Made by a program: the position numbers and the translations under genes. The notes under the pieces are model-generated. The model made no database searches. It had not been told where the DNA came from and saw only the letters and a program-made list of their open reading frames with translations. A stretch of DNA of 15,988 nt from CAYXLI01 sp964464925 (lineage in GTDB: Bacteria > Acidobacteriota > Terriglobia > Bryobacterales > Bryobacteraceae), in NCBI GenBank assembly GCA_964464925.1, contig CAYXLI010000059.1:1-15988 (forward strand), written 5' to 3'. Positions 1-6,705 of the stretch are shown piece by piece. Numbering within the stretch: the stretch's first letter is position 1; each line of letters begins with the position of its first letter.

Positions 1-388
1 TGAAGATCTCAAGAATTAAGAGGAACTTTCCCTGGGTGAGTAGATAGGTTTTGCATGTTTCGTAAATCAGCTCGGAAATTTCACGCATCGATTCGTGCAC
101 GGGAAGGTTCTGCAGGTGTTTGAACATCAGCAGACCGAAGAGGAGGCCGAGGGCGCCAACAGCCATACCAATCAGGAGAACTGTGCGTCCGCTGATTCCA
201 CCGAGGAAACTGGCCTGTCCAAGGTCGGGAAGCACCAGATTCGCTTCGCCGCCATGCGCTTCTTGTGCAAGCACAGGAAGTGAACAGGCTAACAGACAAA
301 GCGAAATGATCACGAGAGAAAGGGCGCGCCGTACGAAGGGGTTCTGCGTACCAGACCTCTTCCCTTCGGCGCGGAAGTTGTTTTTCAT
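1..388 (-). CDS. hppA: Membrane-bound ion-pumping pyrophosphatase, N-terminal part (cut by left edge)
   Basis: The first 129 codons of a membrane pyrophosphatase, which couples PPi hydrolysis to H+ or Na+ export across the inner membrane. The 3' part lies beyond position 1. The start is ATG at 388-386, with GGAGGA nine nt upstream (398-403). A basic N-terminus is followed by a hydrophobic stretch (about residues 23-41) ending in a signal-peptidase-like VLA-QEA site. A TM helix follows at about residues 70-90. The recognition motif is the conserved NLPVHESMREISELIYETC, then TYLLTQGKF, which in this family lies just after that TM helix. The fragment is too short to show the catalytic loops or the K+-dependence residue, so the pumped ion and subtype cannot be told. 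It has its own promoter and is separate from rlmI. Family call is firm; the N-terminal signal peptide is inferred. Confidence 0.88.
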   Translation of the reverse strand, partial: MKNNFRAEGKRSGTQNPFVRRALSLVIISLCLLACSLPVLAQEAHGGEANLVLPDLGQASFLGGISGRTVLLIGMAVGALGLLFGLLMFKHLQNLPVHESMREISELIYETCKTYLLTQGKFLLILEIF

Positions 389-397
389 TCGAAGCGA

Positions 398-403
398 TCC
401 TCC
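398..403 (-). promoter_or_regulatory. Shine-Dalgarno site of hppA
   Basis: GGAGGA on the minus strand, nine nt before the ATG at 388. It fixes the hppA start, which would otherwise be hard to place because the N-terminal extension is variable in this family. Confidence 0.75.
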
Positions 404-431
404 AAACACGGGGCGGATAAGTCGATGAAGC

Positions 432-452
432 AGCCCATCTGGTGGATGGGCC
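432..452 (-). promoter_or_regulatory. 5'-terminal hairpin in the hppA leader
   Basis: Inverted repeat of eight pairs (GGCCCATC / GATGGGCT on the minus strand, one G-U) around a 5-nt loop CACCA. It starts within a few nt of the transcription start expected from the promoter at 460-488, so it would sit at the very 5' end of the mRNA. Such hairpins are known to protect mRNAs from decay. A regulatory role is possible but not shown. Confidence 0.5.
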
Positions 453-459
453 ACTGTAC

Positions 460-488
460 ACAATAGCAACTCGCAGTCCATCGGGCAA
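460..488 (-). promoter_or_regulatory. Predicted sigma70-type promoter for hppA
   Basis: Minus strand: TTGCCC (483-488), a 17-nt spacer, then TATTGT (460-465), with a TG one base upstream of the -10 hexamer (extended -10). The predicted start is near 453, giving a leader of about 65 nt. It lies in the gap after the rlmI stop, so hppA can be transcribed independently. Confidence 0.6.
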
Positions 489-540
489 ACAAGCGTTGCC
501 GTTGCTGAACAACAACTTAGAATGTGTAGGGATCACTGAT

Positions 541-560
541 GCGCGATTCGGCGCGATTCG
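541..560. repeat. Two tandem copies of GCGCGATTCG
   Basis: A perfect 10-bp unit repeated twice directly after the rlmI stop codon and before the hppA promoter. The 177-nt gap 389-565 otherwise holds the hppA promoter, leader hairpin and Shine-Dalgarno site. No clear rlmI terminator is seen. Confidence 0.7.
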
Positions 561-565
561 CCCGC

Positions 566-1729
566 TTATAGCACCTGCACAATGACACACTTTAGGTAAA
601 GTGTTTCGGGCACCGTAAGCAGAATGGGATGATCGAGGGCTTGCGTGCGGCGTTCGATGACTCTCAAGGTCCGTCCCGCATCGAGAGCGGCTGACGCCAG
701 CATCTCGAGAAGTAGCGCCTCCGAGAGGTGGTGCGAGCATGAACACGTAATCAGAACGCCACCGGAGTCCAGCAAGCGCAGCGCACGCTGATTGATTTCC
801 TTGTACCCTCGCATAGCGCCTTCCATGGCCGCACGCGATTTTGTGAATGCTGGCGGGTCGAGCACGATCGTGTCGAATCGCCGCCGGCCGTTTGCGAATC
901 GAACCAGCGCATCGAATACGTCGTCTTCCTGGAACGCAACATTGCCGATCTGATTCAGACGTTTATTCGTTTCCGCGGTTTGGAGCGCCGCGGCCGAACT
1001 ATCGATGGCTTCCACAGAAGCGCATGATTTCGCTAAATGCAAAGCGAAGCCACCATTGAATGTAAAACAGTCGAGCGCGCGTCCATATGCGTATTTCGCG
1101 GCCGCGATATAGTTCTCGCGCTGGTCAAGAAAAATACCGGTCTTCTGGCCGTGCAGTAGATCGATGCTCCAGGTCAGGCTGTTCATATTTACATGCACGC
1201 CCTCCGGGAGATCTCCGGCCAACACCAGCGTCTCCTGTGGCAAGCCTTCCTGCTTGCGGACCGCCGCTTCATTGCGCGCGACCACGGCCTTCGGTGCGAA
1301 CAACTCCTGAATGCAACTGACGATTTCCCCTCGGGCGCGGTCCATGCCCTGGCTCAGTGTTTGAACCGCAAAGTAGTCGCCATAGCGATCAATCACCAGA
1401 CCTGGCAGAAGATCTGCCTCACCATAGACAACGCGGTATGCCTCTGTGCCTTGTACCACACGTTTTCGATAGGCTTCGGCCTTCGAGATCCGCCCTAAAA
1501 AGAAATTGCGGCCGATCTCTTCCGCTCGGGATGAGAGCAGCCGCAGTGTAATCTGCGATTGGGAACTGTAGTGAGCGGTGCCGAGCGAACGCCCGCGAGG
1601 ATCCCGCAGTTCGACCGCATCTCCGGGCAGCGCCTCCCCGCGCTCCACTACATCACTGGCGAAGATCCACGGATGTCCGGCAGCAATTCGGCCTGCGCCC
1701 TTTCTATTGACTACGATCTGAGGAATCAA
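566..1729 (-). CDS. rlmI: RlmI-type class I SAM-dependent rRNA (cytosine-C5) methyltransferase
   Basis: 387 aa. By family it methylates a cytosine in 23S rRNA (C1962 in E. coli) with SAM. An N-terminal PUA RNA-binding domain spans about residues 3-75, with the GHPWIFASDV motif. The middle domain follows, then a Rossmann methyltransferase domain from about residue 190: GQKTGIFLDQREN (194-206), SAM-binding LDCFTFNGGFALHLA (219-233), LDPPAFTKS (290-298) and TCSCSHH (328-334), whose Cys is the likely nucleophile. The start is TTG at 1729, inside the htpX stop (TTGA, 4-nt overlap), so translation is probably coupled to htpX. No later ATG keeps the PUA domain. The length fits the family. The exact target base is inferred from E. 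coli RlmI. Confidence 0.88.
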   Translation of the reverse strand: MIPQIVVNRKGAGRIAAGHPWIFASDVVERGEALPGDAVELRDPRGRSLGTAHYSSQSQITLRLLSSRAEEIGRNFFLGRISKAEAYRKRVVQGTEAYRVVYGEADLLPGLVIDRYGDYFAVQTLSQGMDRARGEIVSCIQELFAPKAVVARNEAAVRKQEGLPQETLVLAGDLPEGVHVNMNSLTWSIDLLHGQKTGIFLDQRENYIAAAKYAYGRALDCFTFNGGFALHLAKSCASVEAIDSSAAALQTAETNKRLNQIGNVAFQEDDVFDALVRFANGRRRFDTIVLDPPAFTKSRAAMEGAMRGYKEINQRALRLLDSGGVLITCSCSHHLSEALLLEMLASAALDAGRTLRVIERRTQALDHPILLTVPETLYLKCVIVQVL

Positions 1730-2583
1730 CCTGCCGCCTGGAGCTTCGCGATGCGATCTGCGGTGTTCGGGTGAGTGGAGAAAAGCCGCAGCAGGCTTTC
1801 GCCGGTGAAGGGTTTGATGATAAACATGTGGGCCGTGGCGGGCGATGCTTCCATCGGAATCCGCTTGGACCAGCCTTCCAGCTTTTGAAGCGCTGACACT
1901 AGGCCATTCGGAGTTCCGGTATACTTCTTCGCGGCCGCATCGGCAGAATACTCACGTGTGCGCGAAATCGCAAACTGGATCAGCATTGCCGCAATCGGCG
2001 CGAGGATCATCATCGCAAGCGCGCCCAGCGCTCCGCCTCCCTCTTCTCTGTCATCGTGCCGTCCGCCGCCTCCAAACAGCATCGAGAACTGAAAGACACG
2101 CGACAGCATCATGATTGCGCCGGCGATGGTCGCCGCAACCGAGCTGATCAGAATATCGCGGTGCAATACATGCCCCAACTCGTGTGCGATGACGCCCTCC
2201 AACTCAGGGTCGTTCATTAGCTGAAGAACGCCGGCCGTGAATGCAACAGAGGCGTGCCTGGGATCGCGACCGGTGGCAAACGCGTTTGGGGATTGCTCCG
2301 GAATCAGCCAAAGCTTGGGCATCGGGAGGCCCATCTTCTGACACAGCCGCTCCACTATCGGGGCCACCCGGCTGTATGCCTCCGCATTCTGCTCCGGTGT
2401 GACCGGCTGGGCGGAATACATAGAGAGCGCAATCTTATCGGAGAAGAAATAGCTAATAAGGTTCGTGCCCACAGCCAGCATCATTCCGAGATATAACCCT
2501 TGACGGCCGCCCAGCGCCTCCCCGCCGATCAGCAGCAACGCGGAAAGCAAGCCCAATAGACCGGCAGTCTTTAACCCATTCAT
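1726..2583 (-). CDS. htpX: HtpX-like M48 membrane zinc metalloprotease
   Basis: 285 aa. An inner-membrane endoprotease of the M48B family that degrades misfolded membrane proteins. Two N-terminal hydrophobic segments (about residues 5-22 and 28-47) are followed by the cytoplasmic protease region. The zinc site is HELGH (134-138), and the third ligand is probably E211 in SRTREYSAD. Two further hydrophobic segments lie at about 144-162 and 185-206, separated by a Gly/acidic loop (171-184). The ATG at 2583 has only a weak Shine-Dalgarno site (ATAGGT). It lies downstream of hsp20 on the same strand and its stop overlaps the rlmI start. In E. coli htpX is stress-induced, which fits its place after hsp20. 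All catalytic residues are present. Confidence 0.93.
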   Translation of the reverse strand: MNGLKTAGLLGLLSALLLIGGEALGGRQGLYLGMMLAVGTNLISYFFSDKIALSMYSAQPVTPEQNAEAYSRVAPIVERLCQKMGLPMPKLWLIPEQSPNAFATGRDPRHASVAFTAGVLQLMNDPELEGVIAHELGHVLHRDILISSVAATIAGAIMMLSRVFQFSMLFGGGGRHDDREEGGGALGALAMMILAPIAAMLIQFAISRTREYSADAAAKKYTGTPNGLVSALQKLEGWSKRIPMEASPATAHMFIIKPFTGESLLRLFSTHPNTADRIAKLQAAG

Positions 2584-2612
2584 AAATTCAATACCTATCT
2601 TATTAGACGAAA

Positions 2613-2648
2613 GGGCGAGAGGAGGGATTCACGCCCTCGCTCCCGCCC
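2613..2648 (-). terminator. Strong hairpin after hsp20: terminator or attenuator before htpX
   Basis: On the minus strand GGGCG-GGAG-(C)-GAGGG pairs with CCCTC-CTCT-CGCCC. This gives 14 pairs with one bulged C, one G-U and a 7-nt loop. Only UUU follows, then CGUCU, so termination may be partial and let hsp20 transcripts run into htpX-rlmI. I found no convincing separate promoter for htpX in the 87-nt gap. Confidence 0.55.
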
Positions 2649-2670
2649 GTACAAAAGAAAGTCAACCGTC

Positions 2671-3123
2671 TTACTTATTTCCGCCGTTGTGAACCGCCAC
2701 CTTGATCGTGCGCGGTTTGGCTACTTCCTTCTTCGGCAGCGTGATGCTCAGCACTCCGTCCTTATAGTCTGCCGCTACCTTCTCGGCGTCGACGGTGTCC
2801 GGCAGAGTGAAAGTGCGGGCGAAGCTGCCGTAGCTGCGCTCGAGCCGGTGATACCCGGACGTCTTTTCGTCCTTTTCGAAATTGCGCTCACCCTTGATGG
2901 TCAGCGTGCCGTTTTCCATGCGAATGTCGATGTCCTTCAGTTCGATGCCGGGAACATCAGCCTTGAGAACCAGTTCGTTCTCGGTCTCGAAGATGTCCAC
3001 ACTGGGCGTCCAGGGACGAACACTCGCGTCGCTGAGGATGCGGGAAACGGAGTCCTGGAACAGACGAAGTCCGGTCGGCAGATCGTCGGTCTCGAACGGA
3101 TTGTATCTGAGAAGTGAAGTCAT
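2671..3123 (-). CDS. Hsp20 family small heat-shock protein
   Basis: 150 aa. A cytoplasmic ATP-independent holdase chaperone that binds unfolding proteins in oligomers. A short N-terminal arm (1-39) precedes the alpha-crystallin domain (about 40-133), which contains ADVPGIELKDIDIRMENGTL and the signature DGVLSITLPK (GVL at 123-125). The C-terminal tail carries the I-x-V anchor IKV (140-142). The length is typical. The start ATG has a perfect AGGAGGA nine nt upstream (3133-3139) and a near-consensus promoter (3159-3187). It is divergent from the SIMPL gene and upstream of htpX. No CIRCE inverted repeat or sigma32-type -10 is seen, so heat control, if any, is by another route. Confidence 0.95.
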   Translation of the reverse strand: MTSLLRYNPFETDDLPTGLRLFQDSVSRILSDASVRPWTPSVDIFETENELVLKADVPGIELKDIDIRMENGTLTIKGERNFEKDEKTSGYHRLERSYGSFARTFTLPDTVDAEKVAADYKDGVLSITLPKKEVAKPRTIKVAVHNGGNK

Positions 3124-3132
3124 AGCGTGTTG

Positions 3133-3139
3133 TCCTCCT
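3133..3139 (-). promoter_or_regulatory. Strong Shine-Dalgarno site of hsp20
   Basis: AGGAGGA on the minus strand, nine nt before the hsp20 ATG. It is one of the strongest ribosome-binding sites in the window and confirms the start. Confidence 0.8.
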
Positions 3140-3158
3140 GAAATCTACTCACAGATTA

Positions 3159-3187
3159 ATGATAAAATATGAGCGTGTTCCTGTCAA
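3159..3187 (-). promoter_or_regulatory. Near-consensus sigma70-type promoter for hsp20
   Basis: Minus strand: TTGACA (3182-3187), exactly 17 nt, then TATCAT (3159-3164). The -35 is perfect and the -10 matches 5 of 6. The leader would be about 30 nt. Such a strong housekeeping promoter suggests either high basal expression or a repressor, but no operator palindrome is evident. Confidence 0.8.
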
Positions 3188-3262
3188 GCCATCTAAGTAG
3201 AAATTTTTTCGTGTTCTGCGACGTCTGTTGTGGCGTATGCTAAGTAGCAGAGGAACCTGTTG

Positions 3263-3943
3263 ATGAATAAGAGTTTATTTGTGGTTCTCGCGCTCGCTGG
3301 GAGTCTTGGTGCAAGTGCTCAGATGGTGACCCGCGCACGCTATGTGGTCGCGTCCGGCGAAGGTGTCGTCTCAGTAAAGCCGGACATGGTTCGGGTCACA
3401 GTCGGGGTAACGACTCAGGCAACGAATGCACAGGACGCTTCGAGCCAGAACGCAACCATCATTCAGAATGTGCTCGACAAGCTGAAGCAGACCTTCCCGA
3501 CCGCCGACATTCGCACCCTGAACTATTCACTGAATCCGAACTACACGTACCCGCCAGGCGGCACTCCGAACCTCACGGGCTTTACCGCCACCAACACGGT
3601 ACAGGTGACCACGTCGGATTTGTCGGTGCCAGGCAAGATCATCGACACGGCGACGCAGGCGGGGGCAAACCGGATCGACAGCTTATCCTTCTACTTAAAC
3701 GACGACTCGTCCGCCCGGGGCCAGGCTCTACGGCTTGCGGCGGCGCAGGCGCGCGTCCAGGCTGACGCGATCGCGAGCGGCCTGTCGCTGAAACTGGGCA
3801 ACGTGATCGTGGCTCAGCAGGGAGCCGCAGTTCAGCCAGTCAGTGCCGACGTGCGGATGATGGGGGCGGCGGCGACGACACCCGTTCAGTCGGGAAATGT
3901 TGAGGTGAGGGCAACTGTGACGGTGCAAGTCGAGATCCTATAA
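3263..3943 (+). CDS. Secreted SIMPL (DUF541) domain protein
   Basis: 226 aa. A periplasmic or exported SIMPL/DUF541 family protein, related to E. coli YggE. Members are linked to oxidative-stress protection and some form large ring assemblies; the exact role here is unknown. A signal peptide is visible (MNKSLFVVLALAGSLGASA, cleavage near residue 19). Next come the family opening VVASGEGVVSVKPDMVRVTV, the middle region with Q/N-rich helices, and the end VEVRATVTVQVEIL. The ATG at 3263 is preferred over a TTG at 3260 because AGAGGA at 3249-3254 is 8 nt away. This is the only gene on the plus strand. Upstream I see only a weak possible -10 (TATGCT, 3236-3241). Its 3' end overlaps the convergent small secreted gene by 6 nt. 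Confidence 0.88.
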   Translation: MNKSLFVVLALAGSLGASAQMVTRARYVVASGEGVVSVKPDMVRVTVGVTTQATNAQDASSQNATIIQNVLDKLKQTFPTADIRTLNYSLNPNYTYPPGGTPNLTGFTATNTVQVTTSDLSVPGKIIDTATQAGANRIDSLSFYLNDDSSARGQALRLAAAQARVQADAIASGLSLKLGNVIVAQQGAAVQPVSADVRMMGAAATTPVQSGNVEVRATVTVQVEIL

Positions 3944-4363
3944 TCCAGTGCCCCTGAACCGCCGCTTCCGGACCTGTTTCATAGGAAAGATGGGCGGTTC
4001 GTGGGCAGGAACGCCGTTGTCGCTCAAGAGTGTGAGGCGCGCAAAACCGTTCACATCCGGCTTCAGCTCCCATTCGGACTTGCCGGCATCGCCCGGTACG
4101 ACCAGCTCAAATTTTAGAGCCGCACCCGTCCAGCGGATGTTTCGCAGGGCGGCATCGAGCGTCGCATCGTCCTGCCCATTATGAGTGAGGCCGAGCATTC
4201 GCAAAGATGCAACGGGTTGATGATCCTTCCACACGATCCGCAGCGTAACTTGTGGCCTGCCATCATACTGCGGAAGTGAGTTCCAGGTGCCGACGAGTCC
4301 GCGCAGGTCCGCCGCTTGCACCAGGACATTCGAAATCAAGAGCGCGGAGATGAGGTTGCGCAT
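3938..4363 (-). CDS. Small putative secreted protein, function unknown
   Basis: 141 aa from the ATG at 4363. I do not recognise the family. The N-terminus MRNLISALLISNVLVQA looks like a signal peptide with cleavage near A17. The mature part begins DLRGLVGTWNS and alternates short hydrophobic and polar stretches (VTLRIVW, LKFELVV, FARLTLL). This suggests a small beta-rich, perhaps lipocalin-like, domain; that is inference only. The C-terminus is basic (KQVRKRRFRGTGL). The reading frame stays open upstream to 4498, but that start would precede and include the rplQ terminator, so the shorter start is chosen. No clear Shine-Dalgarno site or promoter is seen. The gene is convergent with the SIMPL gene, sharing 6 nt at their 3' ends. 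Confidence 0.6.
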   Translation of the reverse strand: MRNLISALLISNVLVQAADLRGLVGTWNSLPQYDGRPQVTLRIVWKDHQPVASLRMLGLTHNGQDDATLDAALRNIRWTGAALKFELVVPGDAGKSEWELKPDVNGFARLTLLSDNGVPAHEPPIFPMKQVRKRRFRGTGL

Positions 4364-4464
4364 ACATCGCCAATTGCACTTGGCAGGCCGCATCAAAACA
4401 AACAGGATATTGCGAGTTGAGTGTGAAGCGCGTGCGGCGGCTGTGACCACTGAGTTCCCAAACG

Positions 4465-4488
4465 AAAAAAGCCTCCCTTGCGGGAGGC
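4465..4488 (-). terminator. Intrinsic terminator of the ribosomal-protein operon
   Basis: On the minus strand a perfect 7-bp stem GCCTCCC / GGGAGGC with loop GCAA is followed by TTTTTT. It begins about 26 nt after the rplQ stop. It marks the end of the operon that enters at the right edge. Confidence 0.92.
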
Positions 4489-4513
4489 CCTTTTCCAAAT
4501 ATTGAACTGACTG

Positions 4514-4966
4514 CTACTCTTCCGGAGGGGCTTCGCCTTCTTGCCCTTCGCGGAGTTGCTTGAGGCGCTCCTCGCGGCGCTTGGCACGCTCGGCGGCGCG
4601 CTTGACCAACTCGCTGCCGACCAGTTCGAGCATCGCCTGCTCAGCGCCGTCGCCCTTGCGCCAGCCCAGCTTCACGATGCGCGTATAACCGCCGTTACGC
4701 TGGCCGAACCGGGCGCCCAGCTTATCGAAGAGCTTCTGCACGGCCGCTGGCGTTTCCAGGAACGCAGCCGCCTGACGGCGTGCATGCAAGGTGTCCTTCT
4801 TGGCGAGCGTAATCATCTTCTCGACCAGCGGCTTGACGGCCTTTGCCTTCGGCACCGTGGTGATGATGCGCTCTTCCTGGATAACGCTGGTCACCAGGTT
4901 CTTGAAGAGAGAGTTGCGCGCGCCTATGTCGCGCTTGAGTTTGTATCCGCCTACGCGATGTCTCAT
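4514..4966 (-). CDS. rplQ: 50S ribosomal protein L17 (bL17)
   Basis: 150 aa. A component of the large subunit near the exit tunnel. The family core is clear: MRHRVGGYKLKRDIGARNSL, then NLVTSVIQEERIITTVPKAK and GYTRIVKLGWRKGDGAEQAMLEL. The C-terminal ~30 residues are an extra charged tail (KRREERLKQLREGQEGE), longer than the E. coli protein. The start ATG overlaps the rpoA stop by 4 nt (ATGA), the usual coupled alpha-operon ending. It is the last gene before the terminator at 4465-4488. Confidence 0.97.
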   Translation of the reverse strand: MRHRVGGYKLKRDIGARNSLFKNLVTSVIQEERIITTVPKAKAVKPLVEKMITLAKKDTLHARRQAAAFLETPAAVQKLFDKLGARFGQRNGGYTRIVKLGWRKGDGAEQAMLELVGSELVKRAAERAKRREERLKQLREGQEGEAPPEE

Positions 4967-6012
4967 TCTGCTTGGTCTCCTGCCTCTTCTTCTTCGTCGA
5001 TACCAGCCAGATCCATCGCACCGGCGGGAGGTTGCGCAGGCATAATGAGGCGTCCCTGCGCATCGAACTTCATTCCAAATCCAAGGCCCAATCCGCCAAG
5101 GATTTCCTTGATTTCGTTCAGCGACTTGCGGCCAAAGTTCTTGGTCCGCAGCATCTCGGCTTCCGATTTCTGCACGAGATCGCCGATCGTCTGAATGTTT
5201 GCGTTCTTCAGGCAGTTGTACGAACGAACACTCAGTTCCAGTTCTTCGACCGAGCGGTTCAGAACTTCGTTCATCTGGCCCGCGCCACGCTCGGTGGTCT
5301 CTTCGGCGGCCTCGGGAACCTCTTCAAAGTTGATGAAGATGGTCATGTGATCCTTCAGCAGCTTGGCAGCCTGACCGATTGCATCCTGGGGCGAGATGGC
5401 GCCGTTGGTCCAGACTTCGATGGTCAGCTTGTCATAATCGGTCATCTGGCCCAGGCGGGCTGCTTCGACCGAGTAGTTCACCTTGCGGACCGGCGAGTGG
5501 ACCGAATCGATCGGGATGTAGCCGAGCGGCAGGTCTTCATCATAATTGCGATCTGCGTTCACATAGCCGCGGCCGACCTTGAGCCGCATCTCGATGTTCA
5601 GTTTGCCGCCTTCGCCGACGGTTGCGATGTGCATGTTGCGATCGAGAACTTCCACGTCCTGGTCGGTCTCGATCTGGCCGCTGAGAACTTCACCCGGCGC
5701 TTCAGCGCGCAGGCGAACCGTGCGAGTGCCTTCGCCCGACATCTTGAAAGGCACCTGCTTGAGGTTGAGGATAATATCGGTAGCGTCTTCGACGACGCCG
5801 GGAATCGGGCTGAATTCGTGCGCCACGCCTTCGATGCGGACCGCCGTGATGGCGGCGCCCTCGATGGAGCTCAGCAGCACACGGCGGAGGCCGGTGCCGA
5901 TGGTCGAGCCGAATCCGCGCTCAAATGGCTGCGCGGTGAACTGACCGAAACGCTCGGTGAGAGTTTCAGTGTTGGCGACTAATCGCTTTGGCTTCTGAAA
6001 TCCTTTGAACAT
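4963..6012 (-). CDS. rpoA: DNA-directed RNA polymerase subunit alpha
   Basis: 349 aa, slightly longer than E. coli alpha. The N-terminal assembly domain (about 1-232) includes PFERGFGSTIGTGLRRVLLS, which dimerises and binds beta and beta'. A Glu/Ala-rich linker spans about 233-250. The C-terminal domain (about 251-314) includes SVRSYNCLKNANI, where R263, N266, C267 and K269 match the E. coli residues around R265 that bind UP elements and activators. An acidic tail (GIDEEEEAGDQAE) ends the protein. It follows rpsD after 57 nt that hold a hairpin, and overlaps rplQ by 4 nt. The Shine-Dalgarno site (AAAAGGG) is modest. Confidence 0.98.
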   Translation of the reverse strand: MFKGFQKPKRLVANTETLTERFGQFTAQPFERGFGSTIGTGLRRVLLSSIEGAAITAVRIEGVAHEFSPIPGVVEDATDIILNLKQVPFKMSGEGTRTVRLRAEAPGEVLSGQIETDQDVEVLDRNMHIATVGEGGKLNIEMRLKVGRGYVNADRNYDEDLPLGYIPIDSVHSPVRKVNYSVEAARLGQMTDYDKLTIEVWTNGAISPQDAIGQAAKLLKDHMTIFINFEEVPEAAEETTERGAGQMNEVLNRSVEELELSVRSYNCLKNANIQTIGDLVQKSEAEMLRTKNFGRKSLNEIKEILGGLGLGFGMKFDAQGRLIMPAQPPAGAMDLAGIDEEEEAGDQAE

Positions 6013-6032
6013 ATCTGTGCCCTTTTGTTTCC

Positions 6033-6056
6033 GCAGGATCCGTTTCCGGATCCCGC
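6033..6056 (-). promoter_or_regulatory. 10-bp hairpin with GAAA tetraloop between rpsD and rpoA
   Basis: On the minus strand GCGGGATCCG pairs with CGGATCCTGC (one G-U) around the GNRA loop GAAA. No U-run follows, so it is not a standard terminator. It begins about 14 nt after the rpsD stop and ends about 20 nt before the rpoA start. It may be a processing or stability element, or an attachment point for a regulator. The stem contains two BamHI-type GGATCC sites. Confidence 0.65.
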
Positions 6057-6069
6057 TGTTTCTGAAGGA

Positions 6070-6705
6070 TTACTTGGAGTACAACTCGACGATGAGCTGC
6101 TCGTTAATCTGAATCTGCACCAACTCCTCGCGCTTCGGATTGGCGAGAACGCGACCCTTCAGAGTATCGCGATCCACTTCGAGCCAATTCGGCGTGGGCG
6201 AGTGCGCCGTGGCGTCGCGGGCGGCCAGAATCGTCGGATTCTGCTTGCTGCTTTCGCGGACTTCCACAACATCATTGGCCTTAACCTGAAATGATGGAAT
6301 ATTGACCTTGCGGCCGTTCACGCTGAAGTGGCCGTGACGGACCAACTGGCGCGCCTGGGCGCGGCTCGTGCCGAGGCCCATTCGATACACAACGTTGTCG
6401 AGACGCTTCTCGAGCATGCCGAGCAGATTGTCGCCGGTGATGCCGGGCATCTTGCTGGCCTTCTCAAACAGGTTGCGGAACTGGCCTTCGAGCAAACGGT
6501 AGTAGCGGCGGGTCTTCTGCTTCTCCCGAAGTTGCAGACCATAGCCGACTATTTTCTTAACCTTCTTGTCCTTGCCGTGCTGACCGGGAACAAAGTTGCG
6601 CCTCTCAACGGCGCACTTTTCGGTGTGGCAGCGTTCCCCTTTGAGGAACAGCTTCATGCCCTCACGCCGGCAAAGCCGGCAGACGGGCCCAATGTAACGA
6701 GCCAA
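6070..6705 (-). CDS. rpsD: 30S ribosomal protein S4 (uS4), zinc-binding form
   Basis: 211 aa. A primary 16S rRNA-binding assembly protein and, in many bacteria, a translational autoregulator. The N-terminus starts MARYIGPVC and has four cysteines C9, C12, C26, C31 (C-X2-C-X13-C-X4-C), the zinc-ribbon layout of Thermus-type S4. The S4 RNA-binding domain follows (RLDNVVYRMGLGTSRAQARQ, then HGHFSVNGRKVNIPS). The start codon is TTG, fixed by a strong GGAGGT 5 nt upstream and by the lack of any in-frame start before it. A 160-nt structured gap separates it from rpsK, unusually long for this operon. Confidence 0.97.
   Translation of the reverse strand: MARYIGPVCRLCRREGMKLFLKGERCHTEKCAVERRNFVPGQHGKDKKVKKIVGYGLQLREKQKTRRYYRLLEGQFRNLFEKASKMPGITGDNLLGMLEKRLDNVVYRMGLGTSRAQARQLVRHGHFSVNGRKVNIPSFQVKANDVVEVRESSKQNPTILAARDATAHSPTPNWLEVDRDTLKGRVLANPKREELVQIQINEQLIVELYSK

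Noticed and set aside
3159..3187. Sigma32 heat-shock promoter or CIRCE element at hsp20
   Set aside because: The sequence fits sigma70 (TTGACA, 17 nt, TATCAT). The sigma32 -10 type CCCAT is not at the right distance, and no long inverted repeat is present.
4364..4498. Longer start of the small secreted protein
   Set aside because: The extension runs through the rplQ terminator and hides the signal peptide inside the protein.
4972..5982. Long plus-strand open frame (336 codons) opposite rpoA
   Set aside because: It is a mirror of rpoA codon bias, has no Shine-Dalgarno site, resembles no family and lies entirely antisense to a certain gene.
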